DNA of 64,000 nt from Bradyrhizobium ottawaense (lineage in GTDB: Bacteria; Pseudomonadota; Alphaproteobacteria; Rhizobiales; Xanthobacteraceae): the NCBI RefSeq assembly GCF_002278135.3, contig NZ_CP029425.2:6114001-6178000 (forward strand), given 5' to 3'. The notes under the pieces were generated by a model that was given only the letters and a program-made list of their open reading frames with translations, made no database searches and was not told the origin of the DNA. This document shows, in pieces, positions 51,803 to 58,875 of the stretch. The position numbers and the translations under genes were made by a program. Positions within the stretch are counted from its first letter, which is position 1, and each line of letters begins with the position of its first letter.

Positions 51803-51858
51803 GCGGATTCTCTCTGAAAGAACACAGCGCCAGAAACCACATTCACCCTCACTCGGAA

Positions 51859-51872
51859 TTGATTGAAATCAA
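51859..51872. promoter_or_regulatory. FixK2-type box of fixNOQP
   Basis: TTGATTGAAATCAA on the plus strand (TTGATTTCAATCAA for fixN) is the fully symmetric anaerobox TTGAT-N4-ATCAA, identical to the B. japonicum fixN box as I remember it. It lies 57 bp before the fixN ATG. Confidence 0.93.
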
Positions 51873-51886
51873 GACAGGCATTTAAG

Positions 51887-51896
51887 TTCTACGTAG
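51887..51896. promoter_or_regulatory. FixJ-like TACGTAG element upstream of fixN
   Basis: TTCTACGTAG is identical to the decamer in the fixK2 promoter (56166-56175) and contains the CTACGTAG palindrome resembling FixJ sites. Its centre is 27 bp upstream of the centre of the FixK box of fixN. Direct FixJ control of fixN is not part of the standard model, so this is only a candidate. Confidence 0.4.
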
Positions 51897-51969
51897 CCGG
51901 CGATGATCCTTTTGGTTCCCCTTGAAATCTCGACCCGCGAGCACCCGGCGTGACGCGCAAACGGGAATA

Positions 51970-51991
51970 GCCTCCGTATAATCACGGAGGC
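51970..51991 (-). terminator. Hairpin terminating the usp-CBS operon
   Basis: GCCTCCGT / ACGGAGGC with a 6-base loop lies 28 bp after the CBS gene stop on the minus strand and is followed by TATTCCCGTTT. It would isolate the fixN promoter from upstream readthrough. Confidence 0.5.
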
Positions 51992-52019
51992 GACAATGAA
52001 ATCGATCAGGGATAGTCCG

Positions 52020-52445
52020 TCAGTCGCGCGCGGTCGCCTTCAGCGCCGCGATGACATCCTCGCGGGCGATGATTCCGACCAGCTTCTGCGCACCGTCGAG
52101 CACGATGATGCTCCTGATGCGGTGCTCCACCATGATCTGGAGCACGCGCGTCAGCCGCGTGTCGGGGCTGACATAGATGAACTCGGGCGTCATGACGTCG
52201 CCGATCTTGCGGCTCATCAGGTCGTGATAGCGGGGCAGCATCTGGCTCGGCGTGAAGGCGAAGCACTTCAGGATGTCGAATTTGGTGACGATGCCGACCA
52301 CCTGCCCGTCGTCCTCGACCGGATAGGAGTTGAAATCATCGGTCTCGAACATCTCGCTGAGCTCGAGCAGGTCACGGTCGCGCTGCACCGCCTTGACGTT
52401 GCGCGTCATGTAGCCGTCGACGGTTTGTTCAAGAAATCTGTACAC
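52020..52445 (-). CDS. Tandem CBS-domain protein
   Basis: The 141-residue protein consists of two CBS motifs (DLLELSEMFETDDFNSYPVEDD and TRLTRVLQIMVEHRIRSIIVLD), which usually bind adenosine nucleotides as an energy sensor. It starts with GTG after a very good GAGGAGG. It lies 34 bp after the universal stress protein gene and is probably co-transcribed with it under FixK2 control. The same gene pair sits between fixL and fixN in B. japonicum. Confidence 0.9.
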   Translation of the reverse strand: MYRFLEQTVDGYMTRNVKAVQRDRDLLELSEMFETDDFNSYPVEDDGQVVGIVTKFDILKCFAFTPSQMLPRYHDLMSRKIGDVMTPEFIYVSPDTRLTRVLQIMVEHRIRSIIVLDGAQKLVGIIAREDVIAALKATARD

Positions 52446-52479
52446 GGCGCGTCCTCCTCGATTCGATTCTGGCCGGCCG

Positions 52480-53313
52480 TCAGTGCGACAGCAGCACGCT
52501 GCGGGCGGTCTGCGTGACCAGATATTGGGTGACGCCTCCCAGGATCAGTTCACGAAATCTCGAATGACCATAGGCGCCCGCAACGATCAGGCCGGCATCG
52601 ACGTCGCCGGCGACTTTCTCCAATTGCGCGGCGGCGGTTTCGTTCCGGGCGCCTTCGTAGATGCGCGCGGTCGCGGTGACGCCGTGGCGGGCGAGCCAGG
52701 CCGCAACGTCGGTGACGCCGGCCATCACGACCGAACGGTCGTCGTCGCGCTCCGGAATTGTGGTGATGGTGACGTCCCTCGCCTTGCGCAGCATCGGCAG
52801 CGCGTCGGACACGGCCCGCCGGGCCTCCGGCGTGTCCTTCCACGCCACCAGCACATTCCGCAGATCGAGCCAATTGACCCGATCGGGGACGACGAGAAGC
52901 GGACGGCCGGCCTGCATCACCAGGTCCTTGGGGCTCGCGAGCGCGAACGCATCGGAGAAGGCCGGGCTCTGCCCGCCGCTGACCACGATGTCGGCGCAGC
53001 GCGCCTGCGCCAGGACGAATCGCGCCGGAAAGTCCATGGCGCTGCGCCACTCCGCATATCCGCCGCGATTCCTGGTGGCGGCGCGGAACTGCGCCTCGAG
53101 GCCAGCCAGCCGCCGCTTGACCGAAGCTTCGCCCTCGTCGATCAGCGCTTGCGCCTCGGCGCCGTCGGTGAAATAGAGCGGCGGCGCGAACTGGGCCGCG
53201 GCGACCCCGACGATATCAGCCTCGAATCGTTCGGCGAGCTCGCCCGCGACCTGAAGACGCGCTTCGTTGGACTGGTCGAGCGCCAGGCTGACCATCACCG
53301 TCGCGTATGTCAT
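52480..53313 (-). CDS. Universal stress protein with two UspA domains
   Basis: The 277-residue protein begins MTYATVMVSLALDQSNEARL and has tandem UspA-type domains (about 1-140 and 145-277). The second ends with the ATP-binding-type pattern GAYGHSRFRELILGGVTQYL. I chose ATG 53313, with GGAG 8 bases upstream; an ATG at 53331 is less likely. A near-consensus FixK-type box lies 58 bp before this ATG, the same distance as in fixN and fixG, which also supports the start choice. Micro-oxic induction is expected. Confidence 0.9.
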   Translation of the reverse strand: MTYATVMVSLALDQSNEARLQVAGELAERFEADIVGVAAAQFAPPLYFTDGAEAQALIDEGEASVKRRLAGLEAQFRAATRNRGGYAEWRSAMDFPARFVLAQARCADIVVSGGQSPAFSDAFALASPKDLVMQAGRPLLVVPDRVNWLDLRNVLVAWKDTPEARRAVSDALPMLRKARDVTITTIPERDDDRSVVMAGVTDVAAWLARHGVTATARIYEGARNETAAAQLEKVAGDVDAGLIVAGAYGHSRFRELILGGVTQYLVTQTARSVLLSH

Positions 53314-53370
53314 CGGAATTCTCCAGTGCAAAGACTTTGGTGAAATTTACGCCTGCCTCCGCACATCGGG

Positions 53371-53384
53371 ATGAGATAGATCAA
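53371..53384. promoter_or_regulatory. Candidate FixK2-type box of usp-CBS
   Basis: On the minus strand TTGATCTATCTCAT matches TTGA-N6-TCAA in 7 of 8 positions. It sits 58 bp before the usp ATG, identical to the fixG spacing. The divergent fixL start lies 130 bp away. Confidence 0.65.
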
Positions 53385-53513
53385 GGAGGGCGCCGGCGCT
53401 CGACTTGCCGTCAATCGGCAAACCGACAGAACTTGCCTCCGGCCCGGCCTTAGGCGACATTAGGGGAGCGGTAACCGCGTCCGGAGCCGCCGCATCAGGA
53501 TGAGGAGCATCAT

Positions 53514-55031
53514 TTGTCGCCGACCCGCGTAACGCACTCGCAGGACGACGGTCGGGGCGAACGATTTCGCGTTCGGATCGAGGGGTTCGGCGTCGGCACC
53601 TGGGACCTCGACCTCGCGACACGGGAATTGGACTGGTCCGATACCGCCAGGGCTCTGCTCGGCGCCGAACCGGGTCAGCCGGCGAGCTACGATCTCTTCC
53701 TGTCGCGGCTTCAACCGACCGATAGGGAGCGGGTCGAGAGCGCAATCAAGCGCGTTTCCGAGCGTGGCGGCAGCTTTGACGTGTCTTTCAAGGTCGCGCA
53801 CCCCTCAGGCAACGGGCAATGGATTCGCGCCCGAGCCGGACTCATTCGGGACGAAGCCGGCACGGCGCGTCATCTCAGCGGCATCTTTCTCGACATCGAC
53901 GAGGAAAAGCAGGTGGAGGAGGCGCTGCGCACGCGCGAGACCCACCTCCGCTCGATTCTTCATACTATTCCCGACGCCATGATCGTCATCGACGGCCACG
54001 GCATCATGCAGCTGTTCAGCACGGCTGCGGAGCGCCTGTTCGGCTGGTCCGAGCACGAGGCGATCGGTCAGAACGTCAGCATTCTGATGCCGGAGCCTGA
54101 TCGCACCCGCCACGACGGCTACATCGCCCGCTACCGCTCCACGAACGATCCGCACATCATCGGCATCGGCCGCATCGTGACCGGCAAGCGCCGCGACGGC
54201 ACGACATTTCCGATGCACCTGTCGATCGGAGAGATGGAATCCGCCGGCGAGCCCTATTTCACCGGATTCGTCCGCGACCTCACCGAGCACCAGCAGACCC
54301 AGGCCCGGCTCCAGGAATTGCAATCCGAGCTCGTCCACGTCTCGCGACTGACTGCGATGGGCGAAATGGCCTCCGCGCTCGCCCACGAGCTCAATCAGCC
54401 ACTGGCCGCGATCAGCAACTACATGAAGGGATCGCGGCGGCTGCTCGCCGGCAGCACCGACGCGAACACGCCGAAGATCGAAAGCGCGCTGGATCGCGCG
54501 GCGGAGCAGGCCTTGCGCGCCGGCCAGATCATCCGGCGCCTGCGCGACTTCGTCTCGCGCGGCGAGTCGGAGAAGCGGGTCGAGAGCCTGTCCAAGCTGA
54601 TCGAGGAGGCCGGCGCGCTCGGGCTTGCCGGCGCGCGCGAGCAGAACGTACAGCTCCGCTTCAGCCTCGATCCCGACGCCGATCTCGTCCTCGCCGACCG
54701 GGTGCAGATCCAGCAGGTGCTGGTCAATCTGTTCCGCAACGCGCTGGAGGCGATGGCGCAGTCGCCGCGCCGCGAGCTCGTCGTCGCCAACACCCGCGTC
54801 GCCGACGACATGATCGAGGTGGAGGTCTCCGACACCGGCTCCGGCTTCCAGGGCGACGTCATTCCAAACCTGTTTCAAACCTTCTTCACCACCAAGGAAA
54901 CCGGCATGGGCGTGGGACTGTCCATCAGCCGCTCGATCATCGAGGCTCACGGCGGCCGCATGTGGGCCGAGAGCAATGCATCGGGCGGCGCGACATTCCG
55001 CTTCACCTTGCCGGCGACCGCCGAGAACTGA
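53514..55031 (+). CDS. fixL: Oxygen-sensing haem histidine kinase FixL
   Basis: The 505-residue soluble sensor kinase has two PAS domains (about 20-135 and 140-255). The second binds haem through H200 (TRHDGY), with H214 and R220 (DPHIIGIGR) in the distal pocket. The kinase core has the phospho-acceptor H291 (ALAHELNQPL) and the ATP-binding N and G boxes (NLFRNALEAMAQ, DTGSGFQ, GMGVGLSISRSIIEAHGG). When oxygen leaves the haem, the kinase phosphorylates FixJ. It starts with TTG, preceded by GAGGAG. No membrane segments, as in the B. japonicum protein. Confidence 0.97.
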   Translation: MSPTRVTHSQDDGRGERFRVRIEGFGVGTWDLDLATRELDWSDTARALLGAEPGQPASYDLFLSRLQPTDRERVESAIKRVSERGGSFDVSFKVAHPSGNGQWIRARAGLIRDEAGTARHLSGIFLDIDEEKQVEEALRTRETHLRSILHTIPDAMIVIDGHGIMQLFSTAAERLFGWSEHEAIGQNVSILMPEPDRTRHDGYIARYRSTNDPHIIGIGRIVTGKRRDGTTFPMHLSIGEMESAGEPYFTGFVRDLTEHQQTQARLQELQSELVHVSRLTAMGEMASALAHELNQPLAAISNYMKGSRRLLAGSTDANTPKIESALDRAAEQALRAGQIIRRLRDFVSRGESEKRVESLSKLIEEAGALGLAGAREQNVQLRFSLDPDADLVLADRVQIQQVLVNLFRNALEAMAQSPRRELVVANTRVADDMIEVEVSDTGSGFQGDVIPNLFQTFFTTKETGMGVGLSISRSIIEAHGGRMWAESNASGGATFRFTLPATAEN

Positions 55032-55048
55032 CTGACGAGAACCGATTC

Positions 55049-55666
55049 ATGACGACCAAGGGACATGTCTACGTCATCGACGACGATGCGGCGATGCGGG
55101 ATTCGCTGAACTTCCTGCTGGATTCCGCCGGCTTCGGCGTCACGCTGTTCGACAGTGCGCAGAGCTTCATCGACGCCCTGCCCGGCCTCGCCTTCGGCTG
55201 CGTCGTCTCCGACGTGCGCATGCCGGGACTCGACGGGATCGAGCTGCTCAAGCGGATGAAGGCGCAGCAAAGCCCGTTTCCGATCCTGATCATGACCGGT
55301 CATGGCGACGTGCCGCTCGCAGTCGAGGCGATGAAGCTGGGGGCGGTCGACTTCCTGGAAAAGCCGTTCGAGGACGACCGCCTCACCACGATGATCGAAT
55401 CGGCGATCCGCCAGGCCGAGCCCGCCGCCAGGAGCGAGGCCGTCACGCAGGACATCGCCGCCCGCGTCGCCTCCTTGAGTCCCCGGGAGCGCCAAGTCAT
55501 GGAGGGGCTGATCGCGGGCCTGTCCAACAAGCTGATCGCCCGCGAATACGACATCAGCCCGCGCACCATCGAGGTCTACCGCGCCAACGTCATGACCAAG
55601 ATGCAGGCCAACAGCCTGTCGGAGCTGGTCCGCCTCGCAATGCGCGCCGGCATGCTCAACGATTGA
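55049..55666 (+). CDS. fixJ: Response regulator FixJ
   Basis: The 205-residue regulator has a receiver domain with acidic pocket DDD (11-13), phospho-acceptor D55 (VVSDVRMPG), T/K switch (MTGHGD, LEKPF), and a LuxR-type HTH at about 143-200 (LSPRERQVMEGLIAGLSNKL, SPRTIEVYRANVMTKM). Phosphorylated FixJ activates fixK2. I chose ATG 55049, 17 bp after the fixL stop; the length matches B. japonicum FixJ. Co-transcribed with fixL. Confidence 0.97.
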   Translation: MTTKGHVYVIDDDAAMRDSLNFLLDSAGFGVTLFDSAQSFIDALPGLAFGCVVSDVRMPGLDGIELLKRMKAQQSPFPILIMTGHGDVPLAVEAMKLGAVDFLEKPFEDDRLTTMIESAIRQAEPAARSEAVTQDIAARVASLSPRERQVMEGLIAGLSNKLIAREYDISPRTIEVYRANVMTKMQANSLSELVRLAMRAGMLND

Positions 55667-55704
55667 GGCAAGTCGGATAGGGGCAAACGGGATTGAGGCA
55701 AGTC
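55661..55704. repeat. 14-bp direct repeat after fixJ
   Basis: GATTGAGGCAAGTC occurs at 55661-55674 (overlapping the fixJ stop) and again at 55691-55704, exactly 30 bp apart. Together with the 3' position it could be a duplication scar or a protein-binding pair. Confidence 0.5.
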
Positions 55705-55739
55705 AAGGCCCCTTCCCGGCGCCGTGCTAGCCAAGCAGC

Positions 55740-56156
55740 ATGATCGAGGTCGGTTCACATCATGAGCGGCCGTCGTCCTCAGCGCTCCCCACCGTCTACG
55801 TGGTCGATGATGATGCCGCCGTCCTGGGCTCTCTGCGGTTCCTGCTGGAAACCGACGGCTTTGCCGTGCGGACCTTCAGGAGCGGCACCGCGCTGCTCAA
55901 CGCCGGCGGCGCGCGCGGGGCGGACTGCTACGTGATCGACTACAAGATGCCCGACATCAACGGCATCGAGTTGGCGGGCCGCCTGCGCGAGGCCGACCGC
56001 GGCGCCCCCGTGATCCTGATCACCGGCTATCCGGACGAGAACATCTCGACCCGGGCGGCCGCGGCGGGCGTCAAAGACGTGGTTTTGAAGCCGCTTCTCG
56101 ACGAAAACCTGATCAAGCGCATCCGCCGGGCCATTCAGGACCGCCCCCGCGCGTGA
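55740..56156 (+). CDS. Single-domain receiver response regulator between fixJ and fixK2
   Basis: The 138-residue protein has only a receiver domain, with DDD at 23-25, phospho-acceptor D67 (YVIDYKMPD), T95 (LITGYP) and K117 (VLKPLL). There is no output domain, so it could act as a phosphate sink or a competitor for FixL, or control another kinase. A homologue is known at the same place in B. japonicum. The ribosome site is weak; an internal start is possible but would remove the N-terminal extension only. It ends just before the fixK2 promoter. Confidence 0.9.
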   Translation: MIEVGSHHERPSSSALPTVYVVDDDAAVLGSLRFLLETDGFAVRTFRSGTALLNAGGARGADCYVIDYKMPDINGIELAGRLREADRGAPVILITGYPDENISTRAAAAGVKDVVLKPLLDENLIKRIRRAIQDRPRA

Positions 56157-56176
56157 CCTACGGGATTCTACGTAGG
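56157..56176. promoter_or_regulatory. FixJ-binding region of the fixK2 promoter
   Basis: CCTACGGGATTCTACGTAGG contains the TACGTAG core of FixJ sites and a partial inverted repeat. It lies about 85-100 bp before the fixK2 start. A second palindrome, TCGAAATTTTCGA, is at 56198-56210, closer to the start, of unknown role. Confidence 0.75.
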
Positions 56177-56259
56177 TAGACCCCCTTAAGATATCGCTCG
56201 AAATTTTCGAAGCCCCCGATACCGCGTACCAAAGCGTCATCACAACGGAGATGGCGCAG

Positions 56260-56958
56260 ATGCTCACCCAGACCCTCAACACCCAGGCGATCAACACCCA
56301 GATTGTTGGCAAGATCGCCCCAGGCCATCCCGTTACCGACCAGTTCGGCGCCATCACCGGCCATGTCGGCCTCGTCGCCACCGAGTTCTCCTACCGCAAG
56401 GACGAGGAGATCTATGGCGAGGACGAGCCGGCCGAATATGTCTACCAGGTCGTGTCCGGCGCAGTGAGCAGCTACAAGCTCCTGTCCGACGGCCGCCGCC
56501 AGATCGGCGCCTTCCATCTTCCCGGCGACGTGTTCGGCCTCGAATCCGGTCCGGCTCACCGCCTTGCTGCCGAAGCCATCATCGACACCACCGTGCGCCT
56601 CGTGAAGCGCGCCAGCCTCGAGAAGGCCGCCGGCACCGACGTCCAGGTCGCCCGCAAGCTCTGGGCCATGACCGCCTCGGAGCTGCGCCATGCCGAGGAT
56701 CACATGCTGCTGCTGGGCCGCAAGACCGCGATGGAGCGCGTTGCGACCTTCCTGCTCGAAATGGACCGCCGCCTCGCCGTTGCCGGCATGATGGCGCTGC
56801 CGATGTGCCGCCGCGACATCGGCGACTATCTCGGCCTCACCCTCGAAACCGTGTCGCGCGCGCTGTCGCTGCTTCACGCCCAGGGGATTCTGGGCTTCTC
56901 CGGCGCCCGCCAGATCGTGCTGCGCAACCGCCAGCGCCTGCAACATCTCGACGCCTGA
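56260..56958 (+). CDS. fixK2: CRP/FNR-type regulator FixK2
   Basis: The 232-residue regulator has a cyclic-nucleotide-binding-like beta-roll (about 30-140) without the FNR cysteine cluster, then a dimerisation helix and a winged HTH (CRRDIGDYLGLTLETVSRALSLL). I chose ATG 56260 because GGAG lies 9 bases before it. This start makes the conserved redox-sensitive cysteine in MALPMCRR residue 183, as in B. diazoefficiens FixK2; the ATG at 56251 has no room for a ribosome site. It activates fixNOQP, fixGHIS and many anaerobic genes through TTGA-N6-TCAA boxes. Confidence 0.96.
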   Translation: MLTQTLNTQAINTQIVGKIAPGHPVTDQFGAITGHVGLVATEFSYRKDEEIYGEDEPAEYVYQVVSGAVSSYKLLSDGRRQIGAFHLPGDVFGLESGPAHRLAAEAIIDTTVRLVKRASLEKAAGTDVQVARKLWAMTASELRHAEDHMLLLGRKTAMERVATFLLEMDRRLAVAGMMALPMCRRDIGDYLGLTLETVSRALSLLHAQGILGFSGARQIVLRNRQRLQHLDA

Positions 56959-56980
56959 TCTTCCTCCTCCCTACCCACTT

Positions 56981-57016
56981 GGCCGGCCGAACGCGTTTCG
57001 GCCGGCCATTTTCTTT
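56981..57016 (+). terminator. Rho-independent terminator after fixK2
   Basis: An 11-bp stem GGCCGGCCGAA / TTCGGCCGGCC with a 5-base loop is followed by ATTTTCTTT. It lies 22 bp after the fixK2 stop and 11 bp before the convergent MFS stop. Confidence 0.92.
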
Positions 57017-57026
57017 GGGCCTCGAA

Positions 57027-58313
57027 TCATGCCGTGCGCCGCGTCTCCGGCATCACGAACAGAATCAGCAAGAGCCCGGTCGCGGCAACGCCGGACAGCC
57101 CGATGAAGGCGGTCGCATTGCCGAACTTGTCGCTGACATAGCCTCCGAGCGCAGTGCTTAAGGACGCGCCGATGCCGATCGCAGTGCCGACGATGCCCTG
57201 CGCCAGGTTGAAATGGCCGCTGCCGAAGGCGACATCGGCCACGATCAGCGGAATCATCACCGCGAACACCGCCGCAGTGAGGCCGTCGAACACCTGCACT
57301 GCGACCAGCAGATACGGATCACGCACGGTCGCAAACAGCAGGCCGCGAATCGTCAGCGCGCCGAATCCGATCAGGAGCAACGGCCGCCGGCCCCACGCTT
57401 GCGCCTTGCGCCCGACCGTCGGCGACAGCAGCGCCACGATCGCTTGCGGAACGACGATGCAAAAGGCGACGAGCACCGTCGCCCATTGGGCGGACCGCGC
57501 CGTCACAGCGCTCGCCATCAGCGGCATCATCGCGGCATTCGCCAGCTGCAACAACAGCACGCTGAGGGCGAAGACGATGAGCGGCCGCTGCCGGATCAGG
57601 TGCCAGATATTGGTGTCGCCACGGTCCGCCGCTTCGCGCGGCATCTCGCCGTGGCAGCGCGCAATGTCGACCTCGTGCTCGCGGATGCGCGAGAGGGCGA
57701 TCAGGGTCGGAATCGCGAGTAGGAATGTGACCAGGAAGACCGAGCGGCTCGACAGCAGATAGCCCGCGGTGCCCATCACCGCCGCCGCTACGCCGTTGCC
57801 GAGCGAGGCAAAGCGCGCGTTGCGGCCGAGCCGCTCGCCGATCGCGAGCGGGCCGACGAGGCCAAGGCTGATCGCCGCAATCGCCGGCCCCAGCACGCAG
57901 CTCGCCGCCGCATGCAGGGTGGCCGCGGCCACCACCACCGGAAAGATCGGCATCGCGGCATAGGCCAGCGCGCAAGCGCCGATGGTGGCGATCGCAAGGG
58001 CGGCGACCAGTCGCTCCGATTTGGCGGCATCGATGATCGCCCCGCCCGGCATCTGCCCGATCAACGCGACGATACCGCCGATCGACAGCACGAGGCCGAT
58101 CTCGACCTCGGTCCATTTCTGGGTCGTCAGATAGACTGCGACGAAGGGACCGAATCCGGTCTGCACGTCGGCGAGGAAGAAGATGAACCAGTCGAGGCCA
58201 CGCAGGCTCTGGCGCGACGGCGCAGGAATGCCCGCGGCCGATGGCGCGGTGACGTTGTCCTGCTCGGCGCGGCCGTCACGATCCGCATGGTTCGGCTTCC
58301 TCGACAACAGCAC
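57027..58313 (-). CDS. Major facilitator superfamily transporter
   Basis: The 428-residue protein has a variable N-terminal tail of about 38 residues followed by 12 predicted helices (GLDWFIFFLADVQTGFGPFV start). Patterns include GQMPGGAIIDAAKSERLVAAL (loop 2-3) and GYVSDKFGNATAF near the end. The DVQTGFGPF signature is typical of a bradyrhizobial MFS subgroup of unknown substrate. It starts 23 bp after the PRC-barrel gene and is probably the third gene of the debranching enzyme-PRC-MFS unit. Confidence 0.85.
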   Translation of the reverse strand: MLLSRKPNHADRDGRAEQDNVTAPSAAGIPAPSRQSLRGLDWFIFFLADVQTGFGPFVAVYLTTQKWTEVEIGLVLSIGGIVALIGQMPGGAIIDAAKSERLVAALAIATIGACALAYAAMPIFPVVVAAATLHAAASCVLGPAIAAISLGLVGPLAIGERLGRNARFASLGNGVAAAVMGTAGYLLSSRSVFLVTFLLAIPTLIALSRIREHEVDIARCHGEMPREAADRGDTNIWHLIRQRPLIVFALSVLLLQLANAAMMPLMASAVTARSAQWATVLVAFCIVVPQAIVALLSPTVGRKAQAWGRRPLLLIGFGALTIRGLLFATVRDPYLLVAVQVFDGLTAAVFAVMIPLIVADVAFGSGHFNLAQGIVGTAIGIGASLSTALGGYVSDKFGNATAFIGLSGVAATGLLLILFVMPETRRTA

Positions 58314-58336
58314 AGGCGGTCAGCCCTCCCGGCACC

Positions 58337-58855
58337 TCACTGGATCGCTTGCAGCGGTTGAAGGCTGCCGGACGCGCCGAGCACGACGATCGGCGTGTCT
58401 TCCTTGTATTCCGGCGCGGCCGCGACCTGCGCCTTGGTCAGTTCCAGCGTGATGCTGTCCTTCTTGTTGGCAATCTTGCCGAAGCGCAATGCGTTCCAAT
58501 CCACCACGATCTTGCGGCTGCCGACCCCGAGAAATCCGCCGAAATCGATGGCCGCGGCGCGGACATGGCCGCCGCGGTCGACGATGACGTCGACGATGCG
58601 ACCCATGTCCTCATCCGCGGCGCTACGCACGTCGCGGCCGAGCACGCCATGGGCCTCGCTCGCGCCGATGATGGTCACCGACGGCGGCGGCGCGGCGTCC
58701 TTCGGCGTGACCGGGACGGCCGAGGTCGGCGACGCTGCCGTCGGCGCTTTCGCCTCGCTCTGCCCTGCAGGCGGCTCCTCTGCGGCGCGCGACGTGGCCA
58801 CCGCCAGGCCCGCGACGATGGCTATGCCAAGGATCAACGCTCCGATCGCACGCAT
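58337..58855 (-). CDS. Secreted PRC-barrel domain protein
   Basis: The 172-residue precursor has a signal peptide (MRAIGALILGIAIVAGLAVA, cleavage near SRA-AEE). A Pro/Ala-rich linker follows to about residue 60, and a PRC-barrel domain after that (LGRDVRSAADEDMGRIVDVI, AAIDFGGFLGVGSRKIVVDW). PRC-barrel modules bind other proteins or RNA; here in the periplasm. It is 20 bp downstream of the debranching-type enzyme gene and likely co-transcribed. Role unknown. Confidence 0.85.
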   Translation of the reverse strand: MRAIGALILGIAIVAGLAVATSRAAEEPPAGQSEAKAPTAASPTSAVPVTPKDAAPPPSVTIIGASEAHGVLGRDVRSAADEDMGRIVDVIVDRGGHVRAAAIDFGGFLGVGSRKIVVDWNALRFGKIANKKDSITLELTKAQVAAAPEYKEDTPIVVLGASGSLQPLQAIQ

Positions 58856-58875
58856 GACACTCTCCCTGCGCGCCG

